DNA from: Atopsyche davidsoni
Taxonomy: Eukaryota; Arthropoda; Insecta; Trichoptera; Hydrobiosidae
Direction of reading: 5' to 3'
DNA length: 64,000 nt
Assembly: GCA_022113835.1 (NCBI GenBank)
Contig: JAILWY010000007.1
Coordinates: 3,105,001 to 3,169,000 of the forward strand
Part shown: piece after piece, positions 34,706 through 48,600 of the stretch
How positions within the stretch are numbered: position 1 is the stretch's first letter
Layout: each line of letters begins with the position of its first letter
Position numbers and translations under genes: made by a program
The notes under the pieces: model-generated
Database searches by the model: none
Told to the model about the DNA's origin: nothing
What the model saw: the letters and a program-made list of their open reading frames with translations, nothing else

Positions 34706-36760
34706 TCTCCATATAAACCTGCTTCATCCTCTGAAGTTATAAAACCTCACTTAATAAAAGATGAAGGATATCACTTTATGTATTCATTAATCATTTTTAT
34801 CTAATAGTGATTTTTGGAACATCCTATAATAAACGCAGAATTTGCATTGAATAATTGCGGGGAATTGGGTAATAAGTGATTTAAGCCAATAAATTTAAAT
34901 TAAAGATTGCAACATTACGAAATAAAATTACTCGCGAAGTGGAAGAAAGTTTCCAAAACATTCGTGATAATTTTTTGTTATTTGCTGGACATGTGGTCAC
35001 GTTTGCATTTAAATTTGAAAGGTAATAACTAATAATTGCGGCCATCCATTTGTGAAACAACAAACAAATCAAAATGGCGTCGTTACTCACGCTCTAGGGT
35101 TCCTATTTTCCTTTTGTTGTCGCAACGATGGTGATTTGGAAAAAAAAAATTTAATGAAGAGGTTAACATTGATATATTAGTGTATATTAAATTTTATATA
35201 ATGAAATTTAATTAAACACGATTTTTGATGCGAAGTGCTTAACCTCGAGGATGTATGAGAAATTGCTTATTTCAAGATTAGTTGAGTGTAAAAATAATTA
35301 GTACTGGATATAAAGCGTCTTTGAGTATCGGGCTTAATATATGACTCAATAAAATAAAATATTTTACAAATGTAAACCATGGATTAAGACGTCATGGGTC
35401 GCTTTTTCGTTTGTATTTATATTATAATACCTTTACGTAATTGTGATTTACTTGGAACTGGTTAAAACAATGCTTATGCGTGATTTGATTACGATGCTAT
35501 CAAAATATACGCATGTGTAAATCAAATTAATCAGATTTCCTCACTTTCGTGTCATGATTTTACAGATCAGGTCTTCAGGTGAAGATATATATATTATTTC
35601 ATATAACTATTAATAAATCGTGATACTCAGTCTACTTTTCTTGATTCTAATGATAATCTCACAATCAATGATTAATATTACACTACAATACGCGTAGTAT
35701 GAGAACATGCGTGGATTATGAACCCGGATATTGCGATTGCCTCTGCTTTGCTTCGAGTCACCGGAAGTCCATGCATTCTTAGGCCTTTCTAGACTTCAAA
35801 ATGGCTGTATAGTATCTTCCCCGTTAAGATTTATGATCTTTCTGCTGACGAATTTTTGAAACTGTGACAGACGAGTTCACATTCAAAAATTGATTTCAAT
35901 TATATATTTATACGTGCAATAAATTTTTTTTTTCAAACGTTATGATTAAGCGTCACGGCCGATTTACTGATTTTGAAAATTGTGTCTATTTTTATATTTC
36001 GTTTGCACTACAGCAGGTAAAAATAAATTTGGAAGTCACAATGAAATCTACCCAACATGTTGAATATAAGCAAAGTTTTCAAAAGTGATATATTACTGTG
36101 TTTATTTGATATATTACTGTTATTATATGCTATAAAGAATCTCATTTTCGTAAACATTTGCTCTAAATTATACAAGTTAGGTAAATATCAATTATTTTTT
36201 TAACTCAAGTATCGTAGTATAAAGACTATAAGAATAATTTGAGGTTAAATTTGTTTTTATATATCAAATTGTTTTAAATTAGATATGTGGGGTTTGGGTT
36301 TACCAATTTACTACCCGATAGATAATTCGTAGAATTCAGTCGCCAGGTCAGTATCTAGTCATTGATAATGATAATGATTTTGATTGACGCGCTTAGTTAC
36401 TAATATTTCTAGGATCCCTCTTAATGTATTATTGGAACGTTCGAACAAAAATAACAAAACTACATCCGGTTAGATTAGGTTTGTAAAAAATCAAAGGTTG
36501 CTCATTAAGAAATTATATATCCTTAAAAATGAATAAAAAAATTTACAAGATTTCAAGTTTTTAATATAAAATTTAAAAAAAAATTATTGCTTATTAAGAC
36601 TGGACTTAAACAATTTTTAAAATTAAAAAATATCAATAATTTAATTTTATAAAAAAAGAATTTTTATTAATAATTAAAGCCTAAACAATCAACTCTGAGG
36701 AGCATAAAAAATATGTAAATTGCCTTCAAACGTATTTGAATCTGCTCTGGCGTTATTTTA
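34706..36760. other. A+T-rich stretch with small complex patches
   Basis: Patches at 34,880-35,110 (with AAAATGGCGTCG, a Pho/YY1-type core) and 35,690-35,880 are of balanced composition and could be regulatory. The 69-codon minus-strand frame at 34,881 has no other support. The rest is A+T-rich. Confidence 0.35.
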
Positions 36761-38860
36761 GATGAGGTTCAACATGCCAATGCTGCGCGTGACCGGGTGT
36801 TTATATCTCATACGTTTTGGCATGCATAATAGCTATACACATAGAACTTAGTTGTTATTTGATTGGTCGATCACTAGAGACTAGCTCGTCCCTAGCAACA
36901 CTTATGTTTTGAGACCTTCCTAGAAACGGTTGTATGATTGTGATGTATGAAGTGCTGTGTCTGTATTATTCAATACACATGCATAATTTATATATATTGT
37001 GTGTGTGTGTGTGTGTGAGGAAAATATTTGATTTGCAAAACATTTTAGAGTGATTTAGTACTGAGTAAAATTTCAAGAAATATAAAACTCATTGATTCTT
37101 CAAATTGAATCACAATTTGTTGTGAATTTCTCATAACATATCTTAGATAAAGAATACCTTAGTTAAATTTGATTAATTTTATTACTAAACTTTAATTAAA
37201 AAATATATAATTTATGAATATATTAACAAGGTATAAATTACTTCACGAGAATCTTTGGCAAAAGTAAAATGTATTTTTACATGTATTACTTATTATCCTA
37301 ATTTACTGACAACATTATTCGGCTCTCTCTAATCAATGGGAGTCCAGATATAAGTTTACAAAATATTAAAAAGGCAGTAGTTTAAATCATAAAAATATAT
37401 AATTTTGATATTTTAATTTGTGTAACATATATTGTGGCCTTTTTATTTAAACTTTGTATGTTGATCCACTCTCTGTTACAGCATCAATAAATGTAAATAT
37501 TTATGCCCGTAAGATTATTTATACCTATTTAATATTAATGCTTCATTACTTATTATCAATTAAAGTCTTTAAGTGTGTTACAGAATATTCAATGCATTTA
37601 TTAGAAACATTTATTTATTGGTAATGCAAACATTAATAGATTATCTCATTAATTGCATTAAATCAAAGGTTCTTCTTCATTTAATCTCCATCACTCTAAC
37701 ATACAATTTGAGATTCTATAGATATTTTTAAGTTATGTATAGTAATTATCATGAATGCAGCTCTTTATGTGAAAAATGATTTTTATAAAATATATTTTTT
37801 TCACATTAAAAAAGTGTTAATTTAATTTAAAAAAAATAAAAAGCTAAAATTGTTCGCCATTTTATAAATATTTCTACATAAATACATAATTATTCTACCA
37901 ACCGTGGTTTGCACGTTTTACTTTAAAAAAATATTAATAAAATTATTTTGATTACATTCAAATATATCAAAAATTGCTCATTACTTATATTGTACCTTGA
38001 TTTTATGATTTTCTTACAAAACGGTCCAAATAAACAAATCATAATTGAGTCGATGAAAAAAACAAGTAATATTTTTTTAGCTCAAGCCGTATATCTAAAA
38101 AAAATCTGATTCAATATACAGTTATGAACCACCTGTATAATTTATTTTCAGTTTTTGGTTTCTCAATAATTAAGGTTAATTAAACTCTGTAAATATTATA
38201 CAAGTGCGTATTTTATTGATGAACTGACATCATATCATGAGCATTACTCTGGCGTCTGTAGGTACCGTTTAATTGATGTGATACCTGTAAGTCCTACATA
38301 CACCTGGGAAGGTAATTATATTCCACCTCACGTCCTCCCCAGATGTCAGTCAGAAGATAAGCACTTCAAATAAACATATACATATTATTGCATCGCTTTA
38401 TTTTAACTCTATAAAAAATTACCATCAGATTTAATTAATATTATGCATTGCGAAACAAACAAATTGCTTTATTTTATTTAAACGAGGCGTTAATGCCGGC
38501 TTGCAGGTATGCTTCATTATGTGTTAAAATTATTATAAAAAAATAGATAGTTGCTATGAAGACGTTATATTAAAATCAATAAAGTTTTTTTTAAAGACTT
38601 GCACTTGCGGCCTGCTTTCATATATATCTGAAGAATATTCTCACATGAGTAGATGTGTGTATTAGCATTGCTCTTCGATTCTTCAAACATGCCCTGAGGG
38701 TTGCAAGTCCACTCATACTTGACTTCAATGGCAGCAAAGATATTAATCTTCTACACTAGTTATATAATACATATCTGACTGAGCAGTTCGAGAATTAAAG
38801 AGTGTAAATATATTAAAAATACAACAACAAAAAAGTAACTTGCGATCCGCTGTTGCATAA
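36761..38860. other. Mixed stretch with an RFX-like site and a conserved-looking patch
   Basis: GTCCCTAGCAAC at 36,888-36,899 resembles an RFX X-box. A balanced patch at 38,220-38,370 lacks an open frame. The remainder is A+T-rich and without recognisable genes. Confidence 0.3.
36998..37018. repeat. (TG)n microsatellite
   Basis: About ten TG dinucleotides following a TA-rich run. Confidence 0.85.
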
Positions 38861-38879
38861 TGATAATGCACTTTGCAAC

Positions 38880-39010
38880 GGCTCGCCGAGTTATCCATTT
38901 GCATTCTCGGGGTTTTTATGGATCTCCGTGTTTTTAATTTGCATTAATTGAGCAACTTTAGAACCAACATCAGTCATATTTTGTGATTTTGACCCACTGA
39001 CAAATTGCAG
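38880..39010. promoter_or_regulatory. Candidate enhancer with two perfect POU octamers
   Basis: The octamer ATTTGCAT occurs exactly at 38,897-38,904 and again at 38,937-38,944, 40 bp apart and in the same orientation. A GGTTTTTATGG Hox-type site lies between them. The block is G+C-balanced and contains CpGs, unlike its A+T-rich left flank. Confidence 0.45.
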
Positions 39011-39112
39011 AGTTAAAAAGCATATTCTTGTGGATCGTGCTTGCGGGTCGTGTGTGAGCCAGCCCAGGGACCTTGACACACTCGACTGCATTATTTATGG
39101 TACAACTAAAAG
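39011..39112 (+). other. Possible coding exon, unassigned (102 bp)
   Basis: The stretch lies between an acceptor CTGACAAATTGCAG and a good donor AAAAG/GTAAGC. One of three frames is open throughout, reading VKKHILVDRACGSCVSQPRD and on through LDTLDCIIYGTTK, with both flanking introns in phase 2, so the exon would be symmetric. No partner exon was found nearby and I do not recognise the peptide. An open frame of this length is not rare by chance, and the stretch adjoins an enhancer-like block, so a noncoding conserved element is the main alternative. Confidence 0.25.
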
Positions 39113-41670
39113 GTAAGCGATTTGTAAAATTGTTTTGATGTGACGGATTAATAATCAGTTTGTGCTCACGAGACGGCGCCTTTTGTTCAATTAAATTGAA
39201 TTCATGGTTTATGTATTCAATACTATTTATCGCAACGCATATTGAATATCAAGAGCTGTGACTCGATAGTGGCGGCCCACGCCGGTTTTGAGATGTAATT
39301 AAATTTCTCAGTAGTATTGAAATAACCATAAGGATAAATACAAAGCATGGAAAAAATCCATTCAAATATTTTTGCTATTAAAAAAAAAAATGAACACCAT
39401 CATTATTGTGAACTTATTTTAAAGTTGATTTGGCCAAAATTCCTTCCTTATCTAAGATATTAAGTTTTTGGGCATTTTAATACTGCTTCTCCAACTTTTC
39501 TAAGAAATCAATGATTTAATATAGAAATTTTGTTAAAAATTCAGCCATGAAAGCGATTTACCTTATTACCTTATAAACCACAGAGTTTACTTATAATGGA
39601 ATCCGGCGTGAATTTCCTTATTATTAAAACATGTTATCAAACGTAACATTTAAAATACGTACTCGATTTATTACGAACATTATATTATACCATAAAGAGA
39701 ATTGAATTGTTAGAGTAATGAAACCGAGTTCTTCTTCTTGAATACAATAATGCATGGGGTTTTTTTTACGCATATCAATCAAATAGAAAATTTACCTGTC
39801 ATAATTAGGATGTATATGAAGAACGCCAAAAAAATATTAATAAATTTTTCACATCTTTCATAAACATGTCTTAATTTCGAAGTAATCGGACATGAAGCGT
39901 GAGAAAGATATTTTTTTCTTAAAATGATTTATTGATAAACATTGAAACATTTTGACCTAACGCTTTGGGTTTTTCACTTAACATTTAATGAGTATTGTTG
40001 TATTGCTTAATAAATGCATTGAACATGATTATACGAAGGTTTACCCAGAGGATCAAAAAATACTTATGCTTTGAAAGTTTCAATAGATACTGATCAAAAA
40101 ATAAAATTTACAAAATATATTATTATATATACAAATTGCTTAAGCTTTTAATACTATCAATAATTAATCAAACTAAGTAAACCGTTTAACACCTGCATAT
40201 AACGATTTAAATTCTCATGTTAAATAGGATACAATAACTTGACATAACAGTCATGGCAGTTTTTATTAAAAGCTCGTTGCTTCTGCGGCTTTGACAATAG
40301 TAGGAAGGCGTCTTCTCTCCAGCGGTTGCTGGGGTGCTCTTGCACTCAACTACTTCCCACTTGTGGCTCTGAAGGACTTTCAAACTGTCTACTTGGTACA
40401 AACCAATTAGTAATTCTCAATATTAAAGCATCCTACAGCTGATTGTCCAAGATAAAATCGAAGGAAAAGAAAGATTTAAGGAATTAGTGAGACTGGCCTA
40501 GGATAGAAATATGTTATGAAGAGAAGCACCATAAGAAGAAGAATATTAAAATAATAAAAATGAGCAGTTTAAGCATAAAAAAGCTTTTTATAATGAATGC
40601 ACTAACTTTAATAAAAATGATTGAAGTCTCATTTTTGAGATTTTCACTGATTATTATTTATAAGCGTGTTGTGATTTGTAAAGTCAAAAAATGGTATTCA
40701 CGCCATAATTGGAACCTTAAAAAAAAATAAGCTATAATAAAAACATGTGAATATGTTTACGCTCGATTAACTTCCATAATTGATGCGACAGTAATGGTCA
40801 TAATATATGCACGCTTATAAAACACGATTTGAGCTTTTTTTTCAGTGGATTGGATTTGCTTCATTCTCGGAGCAGTTCGACGTTCACTTGTTTATTTCTT
40901 CAGACGTCACGACTTTCCGGGTTTCAATTGTTTTTGGTGTTTTTTTTTTTTTTTTTTTTTCCGCACATGTTGAATGCCGGCTTCGTGTTATTAGCTTTGA
41001 TTGTTTGCGGAATTAACATGTCGGAGTAAAACGCCTTTGTGCAAATAAATAATACAGTTGTAGTGGATTAATTGTCCGGGCGACATTTAAATTATCGTCT
41101 GACTTATTTTGTTCAATAAATCGTGGACAAGTCTGCGGCTGATAAAATTCAAATGACATTTTATAAATTCATTAATATCGTTGGGTAAACATGATTTTTT
41201 TTCATCCTATTAATAAGGTAGCAAATGTTTGGCACTATGACATTAAAAATAATACTTCGTCATTACTTTGAATGCCATCCACTGCACTACTAGCAATGTT
41301 ACTGAGTTTCTATTATTATCAGTAAATAAATAATTGTATTGGGTAATAGTAAATGTTCATTAATAATCAAAATATCGTTTGCGTAATGTTTGTGACGTTT
41401 AAAACAGTTTGGTAATCTCTGCTCAATTAAGTCAGTGTTTCGGAACATGAGCGTAAGAGACATCAAAAGTAGTCACTTAAATGCTTCGAATAATACACAT
41501 AATAATAGATATAACCCACTTAAGTTACAACTTAGTAGGCAGCTGTACGCCTAATTCTATTTGCACAAAGCTCAAACACCAGAATCACTTCCACATTCCT
41601 TACACACAATATCGAAACGCCCTTGAATTAAAAGCCACTCAAATAACATTGATTCGAAAATAATTATATA
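39113..41670. other. Mixed A+T-rich stretch
   Basis: A LINE/SINE tail fragment lies at 40,482-40,545 (GAGACTGGCCTAGGATAG, then GAAGAAGAATA). A complex patch at 40,790-41,120 surrounds a 21-nt poly-T tract near 40,930-40,950, and its open frames run through that tract. The patch at 40,240-40,400 is also balanced. No gene could be supported. Confidence 0.35.
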
Positions 41671-42400
41671 TAAAGCCAGTAAGTCTGCAGCCAGCGATTA
41701 TTTCCAGCATTTCTAAACGTCCAACGACAATAAATCTGCGGGGAAACTATAAACAATCCGCAGTCCTTGATTACAATGGTCTCCGAGTCGAGATGGCAGA
41801 GTGTAGGTGCACCTTTTGTCTAAGCCTGAACCGCTAATCTACGGTCAGAATGGCTAATGTCTATTTATAGTCAAATAGCAAACCTTGTACGTACGTTAAT
41901 CGTGATACAGCCCGTTTGAAGTGACGCAAGTCAATGCTTGATCGATATCGTGGAGAATAGAATCCATGGAAGGCTTTACGTAGGGTTCCCATTAAAAACA
42001 CAACACGTACATATCATTAGCATCATTAAAAACGCTATCATCCATAAAAGTGCTTTTTACCCCTATCAATTTAATTTTATATATAAATATATAAGAATGT
42101 TGAAATGTGTTACATTAATGATTTTTTTAATATTTTATTGCATATATTATTCTACTAAGTGACGTCACACCTGCCCATATAAACTGAGGTATCCGTTTGT
42201 AGGCCACTTTGCAGGTTATTGATGGACCAATGAGGGTTGCCTGAAGAGAGGATGAGATCTGAACAACATCCGAATCGGTCTTGAGAGGTCAAGCCAAATG
42301 TGAAAGTAATAGGATAACTTGAGGCCGCGTTCCTGGAAACGTTGCGGTGAAGCCTTAATACTGCGTTGGAGTGATAGTGAGTGACATTATAATAGATATA
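41671..42400. promoter_or_regulatory. Two adjacent complex islands with a MEF2 site
   Basis: The first island (41,680-41,980) holds the exact MEF2 palindrome CTATTTATAG at 41,861-41,870. A second (42,160-42,395) starts with TGACGTCA at 42,162-42,169 and is open on the minus strand for a few dozen codons without splice support. They are separated by A+T-rich sequence. Regulatory function is inferred from composition and motifs only. Confidence 0.3.
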
Positions 42401-43267
42401 TGAAATATTTTTTTATCGTTTAAAAATGTTGATAAATAATTTTTTTGCTTGTCAGTGCCATAATATTAATATCACAACAAATATAATATTAATATCAAAA
42501 AATTAATGATAAATTTGCTGAAAAGTTACTTGACGCTTATGAAAGCTCGTGTTAAAATCTAATTTATGATCGCTTTTAAAATCAAGCATAAAAAAAATAT
42601 TTTAGAAACAATAAAGTGCATTGCAATTGCTTGTTTAAATAACCATCTTACTGAAAGGATAAAACGTAGATTGATTGTAGATTTTAAAAAAATATATTAA
42701 AGGATTCCTCCGTGCTATAGCTTCTGATATATTTTTCCATTACAACAAAGAAAACTCCGGAAACGTATGTTAATTAAAATTGCAAAATAGCCATCAAGAT
42801 GAGCAGAATAAGTCGTAGATTGGATATAGATTATCTAAATTGGTTTTTACTTGTATCCTGCAAGTAAAGAAATACTCCATAATACTGCTGGAGATCGGAA
42901 GTTGATATGCAAATAAAAATATTTACAGAAGCTGCAGTTAGTGGGTGTGTGTCATCATAAACTTAGTCATTTTTGCACGTGATATTAAAATGTTAGCACA
43001 AAAGGCTTCTTATTTAGTAAAAAAATAGTTAAATTATTCATACCTATTTGTACCGCTGTGACAAAAATAAGTAGCCAGAAAAAAATTCTTGGATCAGGGC
43101 CTACCATTTATATACCGCCTCGTGATCCACTGGATGATATTCCGATATTATATCGGGTTTGAATAAAATATTTATATTTTATAAAAAAAAATATATCCCC
43201 AGATTAAAACCGATAAAACGTATAAAACCGAACACGTCTGCAATTGTCTTTGAATGCAACCGCTTGC
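42401..43267. other. A+T-rich non-coding stretch
   Basis: A+T-rich. No feature recognised. Confidence 0.45.
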
Positions 43268-43424
43268 TTACTTATTATACTTATTCTCTTCTAACTTTAC
43301 ATAATAGTTTGGCTGGCTTATAGACTCTTCGTTCAGATTATATGTCACACGTAGTTTTAAAATTAAACAGCGACTACCATCGGGAATTGCATTCACATAC
43401 TGCAATGTGCTTGGAGCAGCTGCA
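43268..43424 (-). other. Possible terminal coding exon, unassigned
   Basis: On the minus strand an acceptor CTTTAATATTCAG is followed by one base and 51 open codons to a TAA at 43,268-43,270. The peptide includes AAAPSTLQYVNAIPDG and LILKLRVTYNLNEESISQPN, and looks more protein-like than its A+T-rich neighbours. The entry phase (2) equals the exit phase of the candidate exon at 52,258-52,374 on the same strand, so the two could be joined. I do not recognise the product. A chance frame cannot be excluded. Confidence 0.25.
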
Positions 43425-45420
43425 CTGAATATTAAAGTACATAGCATTCGTATTTGATACACCGATAAGAAAATAATTTTGCATATTATCAATCTACATG
43501 ACAAAAAGCTTGCCCATCAGATATATCTTAATCTTGAAACACATTATAAATTACACTCACAAAATTATTTTTACACGTGAGTCGATTTAAACACAAATGC
43601 ATTTTCAATAGCAAAACTATTATAGACGAAAAATTGTGGCTTGTGTAAAGCGCTGACCCCCAAAAATAATATTTTTTTAAAATTTATATAACAAAATATA
43701 TTTTTTCATGTCCCGGAGTGCTTTAATGAGTGTGTCCTTATTAAAAGCAGGTGATTTTTTTTTAAAAACGATTTAAGGAAAGAGCTCAGTGAAGACTGAA
43801 TGCATCAATAATTCTGGACCTACACGAGAGGGTAGGCTTTATTACTTTATTGCTCATACTTAATTTGGTCTGTAATGAAGTATTATATATGCATCTCTTT
43901 GAAACCTTTACACATGTAATATTTTAAAATCGAAGTAGATTAAAATATATAAACCCATGACATTACAATCCGATAATAAGTCACCAACAATTGAAATCAC
44001 TTTATAGTGCATATACTCACTTTCAAATCGCTCTAACTAATTATCTCTAAAAATTAATATAAAAGGATATTTTTTTAATTTCTTAATATGCTTTTTTAAT
44101 TTATAAGTAGCATATAAAACGCCAGTTTCAAAATTAGTTTCTGGCCCTGAATTAAATAAAAGAGAGCCCATGAATTACCATATCAGCGGGGCGTCCAACT
44201 CCGACTTTTAATTATACGAATAAAAATGTAATGTATTCAAATTTCCCATGTAACGCCAGAGCTTTGTCTAAGGCCTTAGTTTTTCTGTATATTTATGACG
44301 ACATAATATATTATTTGTAATTTATTGACTGTAAATATAAATATGGCTTCCAAATGTGAAGATTCCATTAATTTATCATAAATTTTATTACTAATGATTT
44401 ATTTGTGACTAACACCTGTTATGGACTATGTTATATAAAAATAGAGATTACCAATTTAAAAGTAATTTAATTTTTTTTTATCAATGTATGCAGCTGAAAT
44501 ATTTTTCTGACGTTTCGAAGAAGTCGTATATGCCAAATTCAAGGAATCTGAAACAGATTCGACAGTTATCTGTTTTAAATTAAATGTAATGTTTTCTATA
44601 AAACTCCCTGTTGTGTATTTTTACTTTATTTTACAAAATATTAATATTGTTATGGAACCACTGATGATATTATTATCTCAAATTGCGCCGTTCGGTTTAA
44701 AAATATTAAAAACAAAATGAGTAATGAATATTTAAAATGTTATTGTGATTTTAAAATACCAATAAAAATGCCAACAAGTTTTTAATTGTTTTTTCAAATT
44801 TATGTGTTTGACTCAAAATTAACTTAAGATAATTTATGTATAGTTTGTCGCCAAATGATGCATTTTTAGTATATCTGTTATTAAAATAAAACTAGGAATA
44901 AATTATGTCTATTTTTAAGAAACAAATCAAAATAATATTATAAGCAGAAAAAAAGAGAATAATTTTGTAAATTAGTTGTGATGAAATTTAAGTATTTTAA
45001 TAAGTTTCTTTGATATAATAGCTGCCTTATTTTGCATTACGACGAAAGAAGATTCCATTTATTTATCAAATAAGTATGTGTATTGTTATTAATACGAATT
45101 GTAAAGAATGGCATGGGATGTCATATATTATATATCTTTATTCTCCTGACAATGGTTGAGATGTGAATAAATTAACCAATGGTGGTTTTACACATAGAGC
45201 TTTCAAAGTCAAAGTAAACACGAGTTATTTGATTGCTTATGGTTTGGGAGGTCGTACAACGTTTAATATACCTCTTTACCATAAATACCATATTTATTGG
45301 TAATAAAAAACAAAATGGGTCATATTAGTTAAATACATACAGTACATGTACATGTCTACGGCTGCTGAAATAATATGTTGTAAATTTAGTTGCGAGCGGA
45401 AGTCGACCAAGTAGCCTTTC
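43425..45420. other. A+T-rich non-coding stretch
   Basis: A+T-rich with a small balanced patch at 44,145-44,230. No gene or repeat was recognised. Confidence 0.45.
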
Positions 45421-45422
45421 AG

Positions 45423-45646
45423 CGAACAATCACAAAATGTGCATTTCATTTTTCAAGATCTCCTGCATCTCCTGGCACAATCAGCAGGTAAAAGAAGCCT
45501 CGGAAATGACTGACGATCAGCCAAGTGCGGAAGTGAAGGTCCGTACAAGTAGTATTTTAAATATAATGCTCCGCCCTGTAGGTCCGGGTGTAGACACGCG
45601 AATGCCACAAGGTCTGGTATTCTCAAAACAGCGGATGACGTGTTAA
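45423..45646 (+). other. Possible small coding exon region, unassigned
   Basis: An acceptor-like GTAGCCTTTCAG precedes ATG at 45,437. The frame reads MCISFFKISCISWHNQQ up to a donor-like CAGCAG/GTAAAA at 45,487. If that donor is ignored, the frame continues to a stop at 45,644-45,646 (69 codons). The Cys- and Phe-rich start could be an N-terminal exon. The balanced composition contrasts with the flanks. No domain is visible and no partner exon was found. Confidence 0.2.
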
Positions 45647-48600
45647 TAAAAAACCCATCGTGAGTTTCCCAAGGAACTAGTTGTAGTACAGTGTAGGAGT
45701 TTTTAAAAATATATTTACTGATATCCAGTTGATCTAGGAGACGACACGCGAATGTTGTAAAATACTAGAGCTTGCATAACAATGGTTGGCTTGCAAACAA
45801 ATATAACGTTGCGGGATTTCTCAATGACGTTTATGTTGCTTATAATTTAAGAGATTTTATAGCCTGTCAATAAAATAATAAATTAGCGATGCTTCCATTT
45901 TATAATAGACTAAAAGTAGTCAAGGCGATGGCAACAATCATTAGGCGTGATACATTTCACATCAAGTGTATGTGCATATTGTATTGGGTTTTGCAATATA
46001 CTGACAAAATGCTGCGATTCCAGTGCCCCTCTTGATGAATTGTTCCCAAGAGCACAGCCTTCCAATCGATAAATCATCTTAACGAAAAAAAAAAAAAACG
46101 AGGTGTGTACATTTAAATTTACATACATCATTATAATGGAGGCTTAAGTATAAATATTATACACGTTTCGACTCCCACACGAGTGTTCAAATAGGAGCTT
46201 TGTGAAACTCACCCGGGCCGCTTCTATACAACCTTTAAAATTATATCAATTAACAAAAAAAATAGTTCATGTAAAAAACATATTCCTTCCATTTAATACG
46301 GCGGTGATTATATATTTAATTTCCACACAGTTATCATTAAGTGTTTTTGCAATGGAATTGAATGGAGTTTTCTTTGGAATATTTGAGACATGATGCCATG
46401 GACAGGTGATGCCAGAGTATCCACTTGTATCCACGGCACAGTCCGTGACTTGTTGATTTTTTTCCTGTTTTATTGCATATTGTACTAAAGACGATTGTTC
46501 GAGTCGTTTTGTTTGGCGTGTGTCTAATCGAGACGCGTATATTCATGGGATTCTCTGTTCTCCTAAGCATTGTCAAGGTACGAAAAAATCCTTTCATACC
46601 GAGCCCACTTACATGTCCTTCGAATTTAATTTTGTAATGTTTGTAATGACCGACACACAAGTGCCTCTCGTATAAAGAAGTAAGATTCACGAGAGAATCG
46701 CGCTGCCTCATAAAAAAAAACTGAGTACGGTTCCGGGACCATATTTTCAACTCGCTTTCTTTACGAATATGGTATCTGTTTTGTTTGATACTTGAAGAGC
46801 AAGTCATCTTACAATGAATGTTAATACAATGTAGTTATATAGAGTAGCAAGATCTCACTAACCCATTTAATAAAAATCAGCAGAAAATCTCGTCGTAATT
46901 GACCACAAACTTTGCCGCATTCTTTAGTCTGAAAAAACGTAGAATCGTTTCATATCTTCGGGGAATCACAAGTGAGAAATAACCGGAAGATATTGAAAAT
47001 GCCAACATAGGAAGTTCTTTATATCAAATGTATTGAAAATACACAAAAATAATTCATAGAAAAAGATATATATTCATCGGTCGTGTTACTCAGATATCAC
47101 ACCCTAAACAAAACCGAGCTATCGTTGATAAAAAATATATAGAAATTTGTGCCTGAGGTCTGTGTTTAAATTGTGCCTGTTTATTCGACATTTTTTTTAA
47201 TAAGCCAAAAGTTAAGTTAAGTGAACATTAAACCAATCAACTTGATTTAGAGCTCACACGTTCGTTATGCTCCCTCTCATAAGAGTTAAGTAACACAAGC
47301 AGTCATCGAGTTGCATCGCCTGGCAAAGATTAATCAAAATAACATCTCCATTGCTCGTGGGAAAGCTGATGCACTTAATGGGTGCATGTCACTGCAGATG
47401 CACATGCTCCTAAATGTAACAACTACATTGTATGAATTGCTTGTGCCCACAGTGAAGAGGCACAAAAATATTAAAAAAAAAATAAATATTTGATTAATCA
47501 CAAGTAATAGCCGATTCACATTGATCTGACCAAAAAATGACTCCTGAAAACAAACACTATTTCATTTTAAATAATAAACAGAAAATTAAAAAAAAAAATT
47601 TAGGCACAGTGTTTTATGTACAATACAAAAACGAAAGTGTAATTAAGTAAATAAAGTTATTATATTTGAAAAAAAAACATGCATATATGAATCAATTATT
47701 GTAAGTAAAATTGATGCTAGTTAGATTTTTTTAAAAATAAAACAGATTGTTTTAGTTTGAAACAATGTTTTTTTGGTTTTATACTGAACTGTAAATTTGT
47801 TGTGTAGGCTTGTAATACACAATATTGGAAATAAGGAGTTTTTTTATAATATTGGCAGTTTATTTATTGTGATCATTTGTATAAAAACAGGAATATGAAA
47901 TCGACAGTATTGTGTTGAATAATACAAAAGAATCCAGTGTTTATCTTATACACAGGATAACATAAATATTTGGTTATAGGGAAAGACATATGAGTTAAAA
48001 ATTAATACAAATAAAATAAATTATATTATGGCAGAGATTCAAAGTTAGTGAAGATCAGAAATAGATTGACACACATTATACAATCGCTAAATTTTTAAAG
48101 AAATTTAACTGTAAAACGTATAAAATTTTTACACAAAAAATTATCATCACACTTCTAAGCCAATTGGCTTAGAAAATGGTAATTTATTTTGATATATAAA
48201 AAGCAACATGTCCTTAAATATAATTAATAAATTCAACTAAGGAAAGATCTTCTTTGAGAAGGCACTAAATAATTTTTTTTAACTTTATAAATATGTTCAT
48301 ATATATTTTTTTAAATTGTTATGTCTTATTTATTGTATTTACTATTAAATATAATTGATGGTATCAAATATATATTTAACTATCTTGATTAAATTCTGAC
48401 TATCTCCTCAGATAAATCAATTTCATTTTGTGTGTGTCCAACAACAAAAAGTAAAACAAAGACCGTCGTGTTTTCAAAGTAAATTCATTAATAACTTAGA
48501 GACTTTGACTTTCCAAATTTTAAATGCCAACGGGAAGAAGAATCCGAGTTGTTGGGTAATAAGTCCGTAAAAATGGCGATAAAAATCTATTAATGGCTGT

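Noticed and set aside
46337..46807. 156-codon minus-strand frame
   Set aside because: Starts and ends in A+T-rich sequence, no domain, signal peptide or splice site. It is kept only as a remark in the spacer entry.
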